From positions 1-64,000 of the forward strand of contig CAJNDS010002094.1 in NCBI GenBank assembly GCA_905221605.1: a stretch of DNA of 64,000 bases, in the 5' to 3' direction. Under the pieces are notes generated by a model. That model had not been told where the DNA came from, searched no databases, and saw only the letters and a program-made list of their open reading frames with translations. Positions within the stretch are counted from its first letter, which is position 1. Every line of letters starts with the position of its first letter. This document shows positions 25,390 to 37,039 of the stretch, piece after piece. The translations under genes and the position numbers were made by a program. The DNA is from Symbiodinium natans. Taxonomy: Eukaryota; Sar; Dinophyceae; Suessiales; Symbiodiniaceae.

Positions 25390-26640
25390 ACAGGTGTTTG
25401 CAGCCGAGGACACTCGGAGATTGCGGAATCCAGCTCAGTGAGCTTGTTACGCCCAAGATCCAGCTGCGTCAAAGATGGCCTTGGCATTTGCTGCATGGCA
25501 CTGAGCTCATGCCACAGTAGCTTGAGTCTGTGGCAGCTCGCGCAAAAAAGTTGCCGAATGCAAGGAGTTTCTGTACAGAACCAGCCTTGGCAAAGTCAGC
25601 CCCAGGTCAAACAGATGCAAATCGGAGGATGTGATGTGGATATCGCTGTCCAGAACAACTTGTAATGGCTTTGGGTCGAGCTTGCCCAAGCCTTTGGCGC
25701 AAAGTTGCACCTTTGCAGCAGGATTGTCTGCAGATAGCAATGGAGCTCACCTGAGCCTGAGACTCCTGCTGAGGTCAAACGGTTCTTGCTGAGGTCCACA
25801 ACCTGAGTGCATTCGTGCAAAGGTTGGAGTGTCACGCTGCAACTGGGATCACGTGTGAATGCTTGACTACGACAGTGTGTGCTATCTACTGGCAAGCATG
25901 GCGAAGTTCAGCAATGGCCCTGGCGCGAAGCTGTGGAAGTTGCGCCAGATCCTAGTTCTATCTTCTCATCGACGCAGGATCAGATTGGACCACTTCAATG
26001 CCCATGTTTGCCCCCCATGCCTCTGCATCCGTGATTGCATTCATGGTGGCTTTGAGGACCTCACGGTCACGGTGTTGCACCGCTTTTGATATTTGAAGCA
26101 CTTCAAGTCACTTGGCGATTGCACAGGGCGATTGCACAGGGTGATCTAAACTACTTTGCATAGAGAAGCATGCTCCACACAGGATTCGTCCTCTGAGGGT
26201 CAGAAGCCCTCTGAGGCCAGCACTGAGAGGTGCCTTAGGTGCCGCAGCCTTGGTCCACTTTTGACTCCGAGTATGCTGCACAGCTGCAGTCTTATGGGCT
26301 CTCGTGGGCTCGGCCCGTGACCCATCCAATGATGTCAGGGCATTTTGGCAAAGGACTAACTCCTGCACCACCGCGCACGTCAAAACGTCAATTTCAACTG
26401 GGCCAAAGAAGCAAGCTGTCCTCAAGCTTGGGACAGCCACGCAAGTCTTCCTTGGATCTGCCAAACAGGCTTCATCATGCTTGAAATTATGCTTGAATCT
26501 TCTTAATTCTGCGTGCTAATGTTTACTAGTCACTGGAGTCGAAGTTCGGGCTCGGACCAGGTTTGAAATCTTGTTGCCGCTGAGCACCAGAATCTCATCA
26601 GGACAAAAAGTCATGACAACTATCACATTTTGCCCCATTC
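25390..26640 (-). CDS. leucine-rich-repeat protein, multi-exon
   Basis: At least four LRR units in separate minus-strand exons: 'CPDEILVLSGNKISNL' (26606-26559, ending at CTG|GTCCGA), 'VVQELVLCQNALTSLDG' (about 26365-26315), 'CTQVVDLSKNRLTSAG' (about 25812-25765, ending at TCAG|GTGAGC) and 'SLTQLDLGRNKLTELDSA' (about 25480-25430). A further leucine-rich block lies at 25735-25560. Each has the LxxLxLxxNxL spacing of the family, which usually mediates protein-protein binding. Neither end of the gene is defined; a minus-strand frame at 27000-26838 ('RAFQVALIKLENCQQAL') may be an upstream exon. No effector domain is seen. Confidence 0.65.
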
Positions 26641-27239
26641 TGCCTGTCGCATCACTTTGCCACTGAAACGTCATGCTGCGTTGCACACTGGGCTTCGAGC
26701 ACGCAGGTGAGGCACTCTTGACAGCGCGGGGAGCTGCTCTAGGCCTTTGCGAGAGGCCATGTGAAGTCCAACGGGCTTTCGGAGCGTCATCAGCTCAGGC
26801 CTTCCATGCGGATCTCCAGCCGCACCAAGTCCACGGCCTAGTGTGGCACAACTGTCACAATTTGCACCACCTTCTCAACCGCCTTCTGAGGCTTCTTGGG
26901 CTTGAGCCGAGCCCCCATCCTCAAGGCCTGTTGGCAGTTCTCCAGCTTGATCAATGCTACTTGGAATGCCCTTGCCATATTATCAACAGTGTTCTCTTCA
27001 CACATAAGACTTTTATAAGGAGCGAACAAAGGATGTGTGAATGAAGGGTGTGAAAAAAAAACCATCAAAAAAGGTCTTTTCATGCGGGCTTCTTCACCCT
27101 TCACACACGGTCTTTATGGTGTTCACAGGGTTGTGGAGGTGTTACGACTTTAAGCCACAGAAACGTGTTCCAATAGTAACGCCCCCGGTGGAGGTTCCCT
27201 GCCTACTTCACTCCTAAGTGTCACTCTGTTGCATTTGCA

Positions 27240-27600
27240 AAAAGATGCGGTTATATATATATATATATCTATTTGTACATATGTATATCTATATATGTGT
27301 ATTGGTGTGTATATCTATATATGCTTGTATCTACGTACCATTCCAACTTCAATATATGTATACAATTCTCACGCGAGTGCATTACAACCTATGACCTATA
27401 TATATATATATGTATATCCACATATGTGTATGGATGTGTATATGCATATATATATATATGTATGAATGTATGTCTGCATATGTGTATGTATACACTGTGT
27501 CCGATACTGAAATATGTGGTACTATCACGATAATCATAACACACCCACATATATATATATATATACATATGTATCTATGTTGCTATACATTATGTTCACA
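27240..27600 (+). repeat. AT-rich TATATG/TGTATATC satellite-like tract
   Basis: Alternating TATA runs and TGTATATC/TATGTGTATG words over about 350 bp. The Tyr/Ile-rich frames on the plus strand are artefacts. Confidence 0.85.
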
Positions 27601-27694
27601 TACAGAATACGAGCCCATGAGTGGGCTGGGAGCACAGCGTAGTGATTTTCTTCTCTGAAGGGCTGGGGGGTGTTTCTTCTCTGCCACAGCCCCT

Positions 27695-27709
27695 CCCCCC
27701 CCCCCCCCC
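27695..27709 (+). repeat. C homopolymer (15 nt)
   Basis: Run of C in a C-rich context. Length in the read may be unreliable. Confidence 0.9.
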
Positions 27710-27860
27710 GCGCACCGGCCCCCCCTAGGTCAAGTTCGGTGCAGTTCGCTCTTTCGTTCGTTGCTGAGAGCCGTGCCATCAAGTCTGTGAAACCCATGGC
27801 ATCGACACGTCAAAACCACACAGCTGCATCCAAGTTACTTGCCCAAAGCTTCCCATATTG

Positions 27861-27878
27861 CCCCCCCCCCCCCCCCCC
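27861..27878 (+). repeat. C homopolymer (18 nt)
   Basis: Uninterrupted C run. Adjacent minus-strand frames near 28100-27950 are Pro/Ser/Arg-rich and not assignable. Confidence 0.9.
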
Positions 27879-28622
27879 AACCTAACCTTGCGACTGCACT
27901 ACACTCATTTCCACACATGCTTGAGACCGCATGCTTACCATGGCCTGCGAGGCCGTCCAAACCCAGGTCTTCTGAGATCGACTGTCGGCCCGGCTGCTCT
28001 GACTTCTGGTCGTCTGGAGGACGACCTGGTTGGGCTTGTGGCTGCCAGCAGGGAACTGTTGGCATTTTTGTCTGGGTTCTCAGCTCCAGGGTTTGGGTGG
28101 CCGCTTGCGATTGAAGCCCTTACCTGGCTGGCGCAGACGAAAACCACTGAGGTCACTCGAAGTCACTCAGTGTTGAGCGCACATCACACATGCCAAGAAA
28201 TGAACAGCTTCTGGGCAGATTGATTTGTCGTGCCGCTGTACACAGGTCGGCGTGTCGCACATGGCTCGGTAGCCATGACAAGCAAAGGAGCCAGATTGTA
28301 AGCGAGGGCGTGTCGTGAAGACGATTGACTCACCAGACTCACAAGACTCACATGTCTTTCGTCACCGAGAGGACCAGCACCTGGCAACAGGCCGATACAT
28401 TAGTCGAAAGACGTGTCCGACAGTGGCCAGCCTCCGTTGCTTCAAGCAGTACTTGAACTTGTGCAGCCGTCGGAAGCCTCCAGTTCGAGCTGATCTGCAG
28501 TGTCATCGGTCCACAGGTTGCTCTGAACTCGAAGCCTGCATGAGGACAAACTTCCGGGACGAAAAGTCCTGAAAAGATCGCCGAGCATTCCACTATTCTG
28601 CCTGTCCCTGCACACGATAAGG

Positions 28623-31131
28623 TCACGGCGCCGTGCAGTTCCATCCGGGAAGGCGTTCGAGTCTTTTCCTGATTAGGATTTGAAGAGAAAGCAAGCTGCA
28701 TGACTTTGCCAGAGACAAGACTTGAAGATCTTGAATGTTGGGATCATCTGATCTCATCTGGGATCTCGGCGCTCCCGTGCTAGGTCGAAAGGCGCTCTTG
28801 ACCAAAGCAATGGTGAAGGTCTCGCCACTCTCAGCTGACGGAAGCTCCAAGACCTGGCAGTTCTCCGCAGGCTCTTCGCAGACTCCGACACCTCAGAAGC
28901 CTCAGGCCAGGCCTCCTGCAAAGAAAAGCGAGTGCCTTAAGGATGCCACTCCAGCAAGCCGATCACAACAGTCAGTGAAGGGCACTGAGCTTCGCACTCA
29001 CTTGAGGCGCTCCTGGTATTGAAAGGATGAGCTTGTTATACTGAGTCGGTAATTCGGCAGCTTCACTCAGTGCTTCACTCATGCTTCTAACATCTTCTAA
29101 CATCTTCTCGCTTGCCTGATGGGTTGTGGAGAAGCATGAATCCGCGCATGCTGGCAACGTCCCATGAGGCCACACAGTAGATCTTGTACTGGGTGACATC
29201 GCCAAATGCCCAATGACTGTCACGCAGGATTGCTGAGTGCTGACGAGACCACTTCAAGCCTTCTGCCAAGATGTCCCATGCCTCAGGGGTCATGTGGCGT
29301 GGGGCCACGTATAGCTCTTGCAGCTGCAGTCCCAGTGCTACGAAGGACCACACTTCTTGAGTAAAGTCAATACTATCGAACTTGTCCAATCCCCAATGCA
29401 AGGCGTCGCCGTGAGAGGCCACTATGACCCCATGAATCATAAGTTGTGACAGCGGGAAGAAGGTCGACCTGCGCACAACCAGGATATAAACGACCATGCT
29501 GCGCCACCGAATCCAGCGCTGCCGGCCAGTCAGGCCGTCGAGCCCTATCTCGCTGAGTGGAGGTAAGGTGAAGTGGCCTTTTTGAGGATGCTCCGGGGCC
29601 TTAACCGGGCCGTACCAGTCCCGTGGCCTCGTCGCAATGTCTGGACCACCTCGCCAAATTGAGTCCGCCCAAAACATGAAGAAAGGAGAGGGCCACGTGC
29701 CCGTGGTCAGGTTGATCCAAACATCATCTTCATCTTTTCCATCAGACTTCTGAACCTTCTCACTCCGCAAAGCTGCTATGGTCTGCAACATTGCCTCCAT
29801 CTCCATGCCCAGTTCTGTAGGATTACCGGCAACGCCATCGAACTTAAACATGTTGACTGCCTGCTCACGCCGGAAGCTCATCGCTGTTTCATGAAAGGCA
29901 TGTCGATACTTCTTCCCTGCGAGGCTGAAGGCCTCTGACTGGATGTTGCGATTGTAGTTCGTTTCAAAGCCTTGGCGTTTGCCATTCTTTACTCGGGCCT
30001 CTTGTGTGAAGCCGTAGCCGCCCCAAGGCGAGAGCCACACACCCGTGCCAGCGCCGTATTCTCTGGCCTTGCTGGCAACCTTCTCAAACCGCCGAGGGAA
30101 ACGAAGCTTATCAAATTCCCACAGCGTCTGGGGATCGTCCCAGCCATCGTCCCATAAAAAGGAGTCCTGCAAGGCTCTTGGAAACACCTTAAACCCTGAA
30201 CGCAGCAATGCATTTTGCACACTGAGAAGCACGATAGTTCTCACAGCCTCTATCGCTCGTAATCACTCGACAGTCCAGCTTCGCGCCACGCTTCTTGACC
30301 ATCTCCTCACCGAATGCCTCGACCCTTTGCAAGCAGCTGCCTCTCGACACATGCACAAACGACGCACATGACAACCAGAGTCACTAGAGTAGCTAGACGA
30401 CTCCCGGCTAAGATTCTCAGAACAACAACATGGCCCGGGACCAGAAGCAACCCCTGAAACGTTGAACGTTGTCCCTCCTGTGAAGATATAGCGCGGACAC
30501 CTTCGAACTACGAAACAACAAAGTCGGACAAGGCCGACCGAGAAACTACCTGGTCCACATCGACCAAAACATGTGTGAATCTTCAACGATTTCAGCGTGC
30601 TTATCCGGACGAGTTGGACCGTGTGCCAGCTTTGCCTAAGATTCGAGAACCCATGATAACAATGGCAAGTTGTACGTCATGTACTGTGAACATCTGGTTC
30701 CAGCGCACTTCCGCTGCTCAGCTTCAGATGACTCTATAGCCTTCATATGCCTCAATGACGCCGACCCAGGGTCCCGAGATCCCGACATCTAGCCGAATCT
30801 AGCCTCTACCTGAACAAAAACCGGACTTCAAGACCGAACCAAAGAAATTGAATACAAAGCTAATATGCAAGCAGTCTTCGACAGGTGCCTTCGCTCATCT
30901 TGTCCGGTCGAAGTGAAGCTATCAGTGTCTCGTTGGGCCAAGGATCCTGGGGGTCCCACTCTGTTTTACTCTGTTTGTGCGCATCGGCAGTCAATGAGTC
31001 AATGGAAGGCAGAGTCCTTGAAACCACCATTGAAGCCCTCGTCCTGGACAGGTTTTACGTGTGCATGGCAGCCGCTGCATTGGGCAAAGCTCCTGGTAGC
31101 TGTAGAAGTCGTACCAACTGTTGTAGTGGAC
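28623..31131 (-). CDS. GH36/GH27-like glycoside hydrolase (alpha-galactosidase-like)
   Basis: TIM-barrel carbohydrate-active enzyme of the melibiase-like clan; the substrate is not determinable here. Proposed exons are 31131-31091 ('HYNSWYDFYSYQ'), 30336-30276 ('RVEAFGEEMVKKRGAKL'), 30166-29116 and 28834-28623. The large exon carries 'DSFLWDDGWDDP', 'GTGVWLSPWGGYGF', 'MFKFDGVAGNP' (likely nucleophile Asp in FKFD), 'INLTTGTWPSPFFMFWADS' and 'LQLQELYVAPRHMTPEAWD'. The last exon resumes with 'SGETFTIALVKSAFRP'. The introns are 754 nt (GC-AG), 109 nt (GA-AG) and 281 nt (GC-AG), and phase is kept at all three joins. N-terminal exons above 31131 were not found. The 3' end is uncertain: the stop at 28623 may be intronic. 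Some bacterial relatives carry an 'enterotoxin' label in databases, but this sequence shows only enzyme motifs. Confidence 0.82.
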
Positions 31132-31189
31132 CTCCAGTTCAGCAATGATGACTTTCAGAACTGAGGCAACGCTGCGACACACCACTCCC

Positions 31190-34020
31190 TACAAACGTAG
31201 AGTTGGAGCAGTCTCCTGAATAAGTGGCGGATGTCCCAAAAAATGTTCCACTTTCGCTGTGAGCATCGCGCCATTGGGCTGCGGCGGCCAGGCCGCTCTG
31301 AGTGCAAATAAGCCAGAAAGGATCTCCTCGCCTCGTCAAGTGCCAGCTGCTTCAAGTTATCCCACAATCCCTAAAGTCCTGCACTTGGAGTCTCTGCCTG
31401 AGACATTTCGCTGAAACTGCCGATCACAAATCCGTAGTCCCAGGGAACCTGACTGAAGGGAAGAGTGTAAACTTTGTAGCGCTGGCTACACGCCATCACT
31501 CGTGCTCTCAACGGCAACTTCCCACCCATCCACAAACGAATCCTGTAAAGAATCCTAACGACTGGGTTATGAGGTGGTGGGGCCTGCATCGGGAAAGCTC
31601 AGGTTGGGTTCACGGGGCAAGCAAAGAGAAGGAATAATCATAGAACAATTGCTGTGCTGGCCAGGTAGAATCATGCAGATTCAGCTTGGTACGACCCACA
31701 ACCTCATAATATGTGTTCGATGTCAAACACCGCATGACGCCACTTGCCGTTCGTCAATCCGTCAGTGTTTGTGTGCTTCGTGGAGTATTCCCTCGTAAAT
31801 CTTCGGCATTCATCCGGAGAGTCCGACGAACAGGTAAGTGATGGAACGGTCAAAGAAATGTAGGCACCAACATGTCTACAGGTCGGCAACAGCTTCAACC
31901 ACACCGGATTCGCCCTCAATAGCTAACAGGCCCGCTTTCTGCACACGTCTGCTTTCCCATGCAAACCTTCTAGCCAAATTTGTGAGAGGAAGCCGAACAA
32001 GGCTTGACTGACTGAACCAGAGCGCGTGCATCTGACGCGCCTCATTTGTGGGCTTGGCCAAGCTTTTCAGGTGCTGTACTTGTCCCGCATGGTACGGCCT
32101 TGAGCTCTATTCCATTGTGCTCTCTTGCCGCCACTCTGGAACACGTCAAAGTGAACATCTCAAGTGACAGCCTAGTGGCAGATTGTTGCTCTCTTGCGTG
32201 CTCACGACTCCCATGGGATGTTCAACCTTGTTGCCAGGCCGCCAGACACTAGTCTGCCCCACCGTGCGTCTGCTAAGGCCCTTAGGCCCAACTTAGGCCC
32301 TGGCAGCCAGGAAGAAGCCTGAACCAAGTGGAAGTGACAGAAAACACGAGAATCCGAGCACGACTGTCCACTCTGCACAAATTGTTACAAGTGCGAAGCG
32401 CTTGTTGACCACGACCGGCAGCCCAAGCACCTCGTCAAACTCTTCCTGTCAGAGCTTGCTTCCAAAATGCTGGCATTCCAGTGGCCATTGCTGCAATCCT
32501 CGTCGGGAACCTTTTTCAGCAGAGCGCGCGCTCCCTGGAGGTGTCTGAGAAGTCATGTCCGGAAGGCTTCGCCGCGCGCAAACGCGTCTGAGCTTGGCTT
32601 TGGTCCCCGGCAGCCCCCTCTTGTTACCTGACGCGGCCAACACTGCGACGCCAGCAAAACTGTGGTTGTCAAGACCCTGCAGTTTGTGCACAGGTCTGAG
32701 TAGCACATTCGGCAATGTGTCCTCTCAACTTCGAATTACCCTGGCTCCACAGGCATACACGCCTTCAGCTGGCATGTGCAGTCTGCTGGCTGGCCTACGG
32801 AGCCGTTCGAGCTACAGTAAGTTCCAGTCTCTACAACTTTAAAGTCCAAGTTCACTCATCCCGGAGCAAGCCATGTGCAAGACATGGGGCAGATTACGCA
32901 TTTACTATGTCCCATGAACATCTTACGCTCCAGGAAGAGCTGCGTCGCTGCCCTTTTGGGCGGACGTACTCAGATTGAAAATTACAGACGGCTCATGAAA
33001 ACAGGGACTGAATCACTGCATCGCTGCGCCCTTTTATGAAGTTCAGGCCACATCAAGCGAGTAACGTGTAATTCCAGGATCAGCGACATGTAGTAAAACA
33101 ACTTCGGAGTTTCTCTGCCACTGTCTTGGCGATGGTGCTCAGACTTCCGCGGGGGTCTGGATGCGCTCCAGAAGCCTAGTGGGTCGCTGCTGGGCTGCTG
33201 CAACTTGATGGCAAGCGTGTGCTGCCAGCAGTGCTTCCAGCCTGGAGTGCGGCTGACTCTGTGACAGCAATCACATACATCACATCTCGTTTTGTCAGAT
33301 TTCGTCAAGCGGCCCGAGAGGCTTCACACTTCTTGTCTTTGCCCATGGGTCCTGCACTGCTGTGACACTGCAGAACTCGCACAAACGATATTTTCAACAC
33401 AAACGAACAGAAAAAAGGGCAGGGTGCAGATCCTGGACTCGCCCGGGGCCACTTTGCTTTGAGCTGCCGAAGCTTCATTGAGATTCCCTCGCGTGCAAGA
33501 GGCCCACCGGCACTTTCATGATTGAGCGCTTCGAAGCAAGCAAACTTGCCTCTAGGATGTGCCTGCGAGATTCGCATGAACTTTCCGAGAAGATGAACAC
33601 CTGCAGCCAGTGCTGCAGGTGTGCACACTGCGGGCAATAGAAGGCCAGAAGAGGTAACACTTAACTACGACTTTCGGTTGTGGCACAAGTTCCGTCCTCA
33701 CATGCCGCCTGCGCTGCTGTATCGGGGGCAAAAGGTGTCCTGCCAGCCAGCTTTATACTGAACCCCTGAGACTCATTTTACCCAGAATCACTTGAGAACG
33801 CTTATCCTGCCAGGAGATCTGCCAACTTGATGGGTTGGGGTCAAGTTTTGCATCGCCTTGGGAGAAAAAAACGATACAACAATATACAACATGATACAGC
33901 ACGGCTGTTGGGCTCTGACAAATGAACAGAGCCTCGAGGCAAGGCGCTTTACCCAACTGTGGCAAGGACTCTTCGGTCGGACGAGACCGCCTCCTAAGCC
34001 GCAGCGGAGCTTGCTTCCAT
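31190..34020. other. no assigned gene; scattered minus-strand exon candidates
   Basis: Protein-like minus-strand frames occur near 32050-31880, 32680-32550, 33240-33060 and 33630-33420 (for example 'GKFACFEALNHES'). None has a recognisable domain, and the missing N-terminal exons of the glycoside hydrolase could lie in the lower part. Confidence 0.3.
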
Positions 34021-34043
34021 GTTACACTTATTTATAATAACTA

Positions 34044-34152
34044 TGGATTATATATATAAAAACATGTATATGTGTATGTATATGTGTATGTATATGTGTA
34101 TGTATATGTGTATGTATATGTAACTGTATATGTATAATATATATATATATAT
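34044..34152 (+). repeat. TATGTGTATGTA 12-mer array with TA flanks
   Basis: Four or more copies of TATGTGTATGTA (34066-34120) followed by a TA run at 34137-34152. Confidence 0.9.
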
Positions 34153-34207
34153 GCACACTTTGAAAACGCAATCGAAGAATTTAAGAATATTTGAATATGA
34201 TATGGTT

Positions 34208-34896
34208 TCATTGTGTCACACGATGCAAAATGCAGACCGCAGCCTTCAAGCTAAAGCTGCCGTCAAGCTTCACGATTGGAAGCGTAAGCTGTTTTCGAGC
34301 TTCCCCCTCACCTGGGCCAAGCAACCGGCGCTGAAGCATCAACCTCCTCATACTATGGATCATGGACTCCTTCATCTGCTTCCATGTGGCGGGCAAGAAG
34401 GACGGGGATATCATCCTTTACTGGCCCGAGTGCCTTCTGAGAACGGACTGAGACCATGGTTACCTCAGGAAAGTGGGAGCTTACCAGCATGGCTGATGCA
34501 AGTACACCCAACCTCTGCAGGACGCTAGGAACAAACCTGGTTCGGCAGTCCGACTATGCTCGACTTCACTTTGAGTTGAGGGGCTTTGTCCCGGCACTGC
34601 CGGTGCGGCTTCAGCTCCATACATTCGCAAGCGCCCATGGCTTGCGAGCACTTGGATGTTTGGCCGTCTTTTGACAGATTTGAGAAATGACAATGGGTAT
34701 TGCGATCTGGTTCAAAACCTGCTTGCATTTCGAGCCGAGTCCCTTCAATGACGCAGTGGCAACCGAAAGTTGCAGGTGGCACTGGTGAGTTAGTCCACAT
34801 GTGTTTGAGGGATGTCACCACAGAATTCTGCCCGCGTCCTCGTCGGAATGTGGGAGCTTCGTCTCCGTCAGATTCAAAGGACCATGCAGTCTCCAC
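34208..34896 (-). CDS. hypothetical exons, unrecognised
   Basis: Two minus-strand blocks look coding: 34890-34690 ('ESDGDEAPTFRRGRGQNSV', then 'CHCVIEGTRLEMQAG') and 34390-34220 ('MIHSMRRLMLQRRLLG'). No known domain, start or end. They may belong to one gene with blocks at higher coordinates. Confidence 0.3.
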
Positions 34897-35939
34897 AGCT
34901 GTAGCCTAGTCGCTGGCAATGGGAGGTTGATTGGTGCTCCACTGTGCTTGCATCAAGCTTGTAATACTTGACCAGCGGCTGGCGGTATCCCCCTCGTGGC
35001 CAACCTGGGCCTGATTGCCGAAGCCTTACCTGTGCAGAGCTGCGCAGCTGACATGCTCCGCGTGCACCGCAAGGGAATAGAGCCTTGAAGCGGACGAAGT
35101 GTGACTCCTATAAGCAAAATCGCATGGACAGGTTGCTTGTGCTCACATCAGGCGACGCAACTCTGCTGAACAGGAAGCGTTTGGCGCAACGTCCATGCAG
35201 TCCATGCATGTCTCGGGCATCCTCGTCACGAACCCAAGCAGAGAACGAGGCGGAGATGCCACCGCTGCAGCCTGGTCAGCACAGGCAGACGTGTTTGTCA
35301 AACAAGTCTTGTGCACACGGTCTACAAGTTGACGATGGACAAGAGATTACTTCAGGCCTTGGATTTTACACATCGGCATGGCTTGGGTTTTGCAGTGCTG
35401 GGGATCCGAGTTCAAAATGTAGCGGGCTCCACGACTGAATTACAAGATGCTGGCAGGCCGATGGCATGCCAAGACGTACTTGCGTACTTGAAAAGCTGAA
35501 ATCCTTATAATGCGAACCCGCAACAACACTGAAAGTCCCATCAACACCAACCCGCTCGGAAGACATCTGCACTCCCTTCAGACGGCTATCCTGAATGAAA
35601 CCGGTCCGTCGCCATCTAGTCTATTAGGCCAACTAAGGCACCAGGTCCGGCAGCCGAGGTGTTAACTGAGCTTCTGCTGCCGAGGACCAAGCTCAGATTG
35701 AACGTAAGCGAGAGGTTCAAGGCATCTTGGCTCACTGCCTCGCGTAATGAAGTACTCAACTACTCAATCAGAGATCCCCAGGTGCTGATGCCCAAGTCGG
35801 AGCCTGTAGACCACAGCCCAAGTCCTGACTAAGGACTACCAAAGGTGTGTTATGAATGAGCAGCAGAACGTTTGAAGCTCCTGACGCGAGGGAAGCAAGT
35901 GGAAGAGTGGAGAGGCCTGCACCTCACACCATTTGAGAA

Positions 35940-37034
35940 TGACATTCAGCTTCGACGAGCTTCACTGACATTTACCTTGGTGCCGGACAGGCAGGCTTGC
36001 AAACTCTGATGATTGGCCACTTCCGAGTGCTTCAAAGGTCTGCCACTGCAGCTGGGGCCTCCGAAAGCAACAGCTGATGAACATGAGGTGTCGTTTGCAA
36101 AGGCTTCGGTACGCCGGTAGTTTGAATACAAGCCGGCAAGCTTGTCAGTGAAAACGGCGCGGACTCGATGGCTTCGCACCTGCTGATATCGACGTGTTCT
36201 CTTGACCATGCGTTGCAGCACAGCACAGCACCACCTCCCAGCAGCAAGTTCCGCCCTCCACGTGGCCATCTAGGTCATGGGCAGGGAAAAGCTTTGTACA
36301 CACACACACACGCACACACAAGTTTGCAAGGGCCATTCTTTTGATTTACTCCGTGAATGACAATGAAGTATATGGTTGAGTCTGCTTTCACGGTGTGCTT
36401 ATTTGACCTTCCCTCGTGCATAAAGCTGAGAAGCCCGCCGCACTTGCCGCATGGATGTGCTGCACCAGGAGCAAGCGTAGAAGCACTTGCCGGCAAAGAG
36501 CCCCTGACAAAATCAAGTTCAAGTTCCAGGCATGGCATGACAGCAACGCGACATAAATTTGGCTTCCGGATGAGCTTGAACAGATTCGTAAAGAAGGCCC
36601 TGATGATCGATTGAGTGTTTGGATGTGTTTGGCAACTGTTCAGTGCCTGCTTGGCCGAACCAAGAGCTGTCCGATGCGCGAGTCCACAACCTTCCACAGA
36701 CTAAATTCAAAAGTGCCAGAGTTCCGCTGCGGTTGTGCCAATTGTCACCCCAGTGAGCCTTCGCGCCGGCCAGAAAGCCGCGCTCCCGGCTGCTTGCCTC
36801 CTCATGCCCATGCCGCGCCAAACACCGGAAAAGCGGAGCATGTGCGGGTGAGTAGGTGCAATTGACGCTGCGCTCAGTTGCTAGCTTCTTAACCTTAGGC
36901 ATTAACTCAGGCTGACCAGCTTCACTGACCCATAGCTTCAAGTGAACAATGAAATCAAAGGCCACCTCACCCGCACGTGTGCCTGCTGCCACAGTGTGTC
37001 TGTGTGTGAGGCACTGTCCGCTACATGCCTTCAA
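35940..37034 (-). CDS. hypothetical multi-exon gene, unrecognised
   Basis: Three minus-strand blocks: 36990-36760 ('AGEVAFDFIVHLKLWVSEAG'), 36540-36350 ('PCGKCGGLLSFMHEGRSN') and 36265-35950 ('RYQQVRSHRVRAVFTDKLAG'). Composition and length are exon-like, with a CxxC pair in the middle block. No family recognised. An (AC)n repeat near 36297-36320 falls in a presumed intron. Confidence 0.35.
36297..36320 (+). repeat. (AC)n microsatellite
   Basis: About ten AC units with one G interruption. Confidence 0.85.
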
Positions 37035-37039
37035 ATTTT

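Noticed and set aside
28623..31131. Labelling the glycoside hydrolase as a toxin because some bacterial relatives carry that database name
   Set aside because: All visible motifs are those of a TIM-barrel carbohydrate enzyme; no toxin feature is present.
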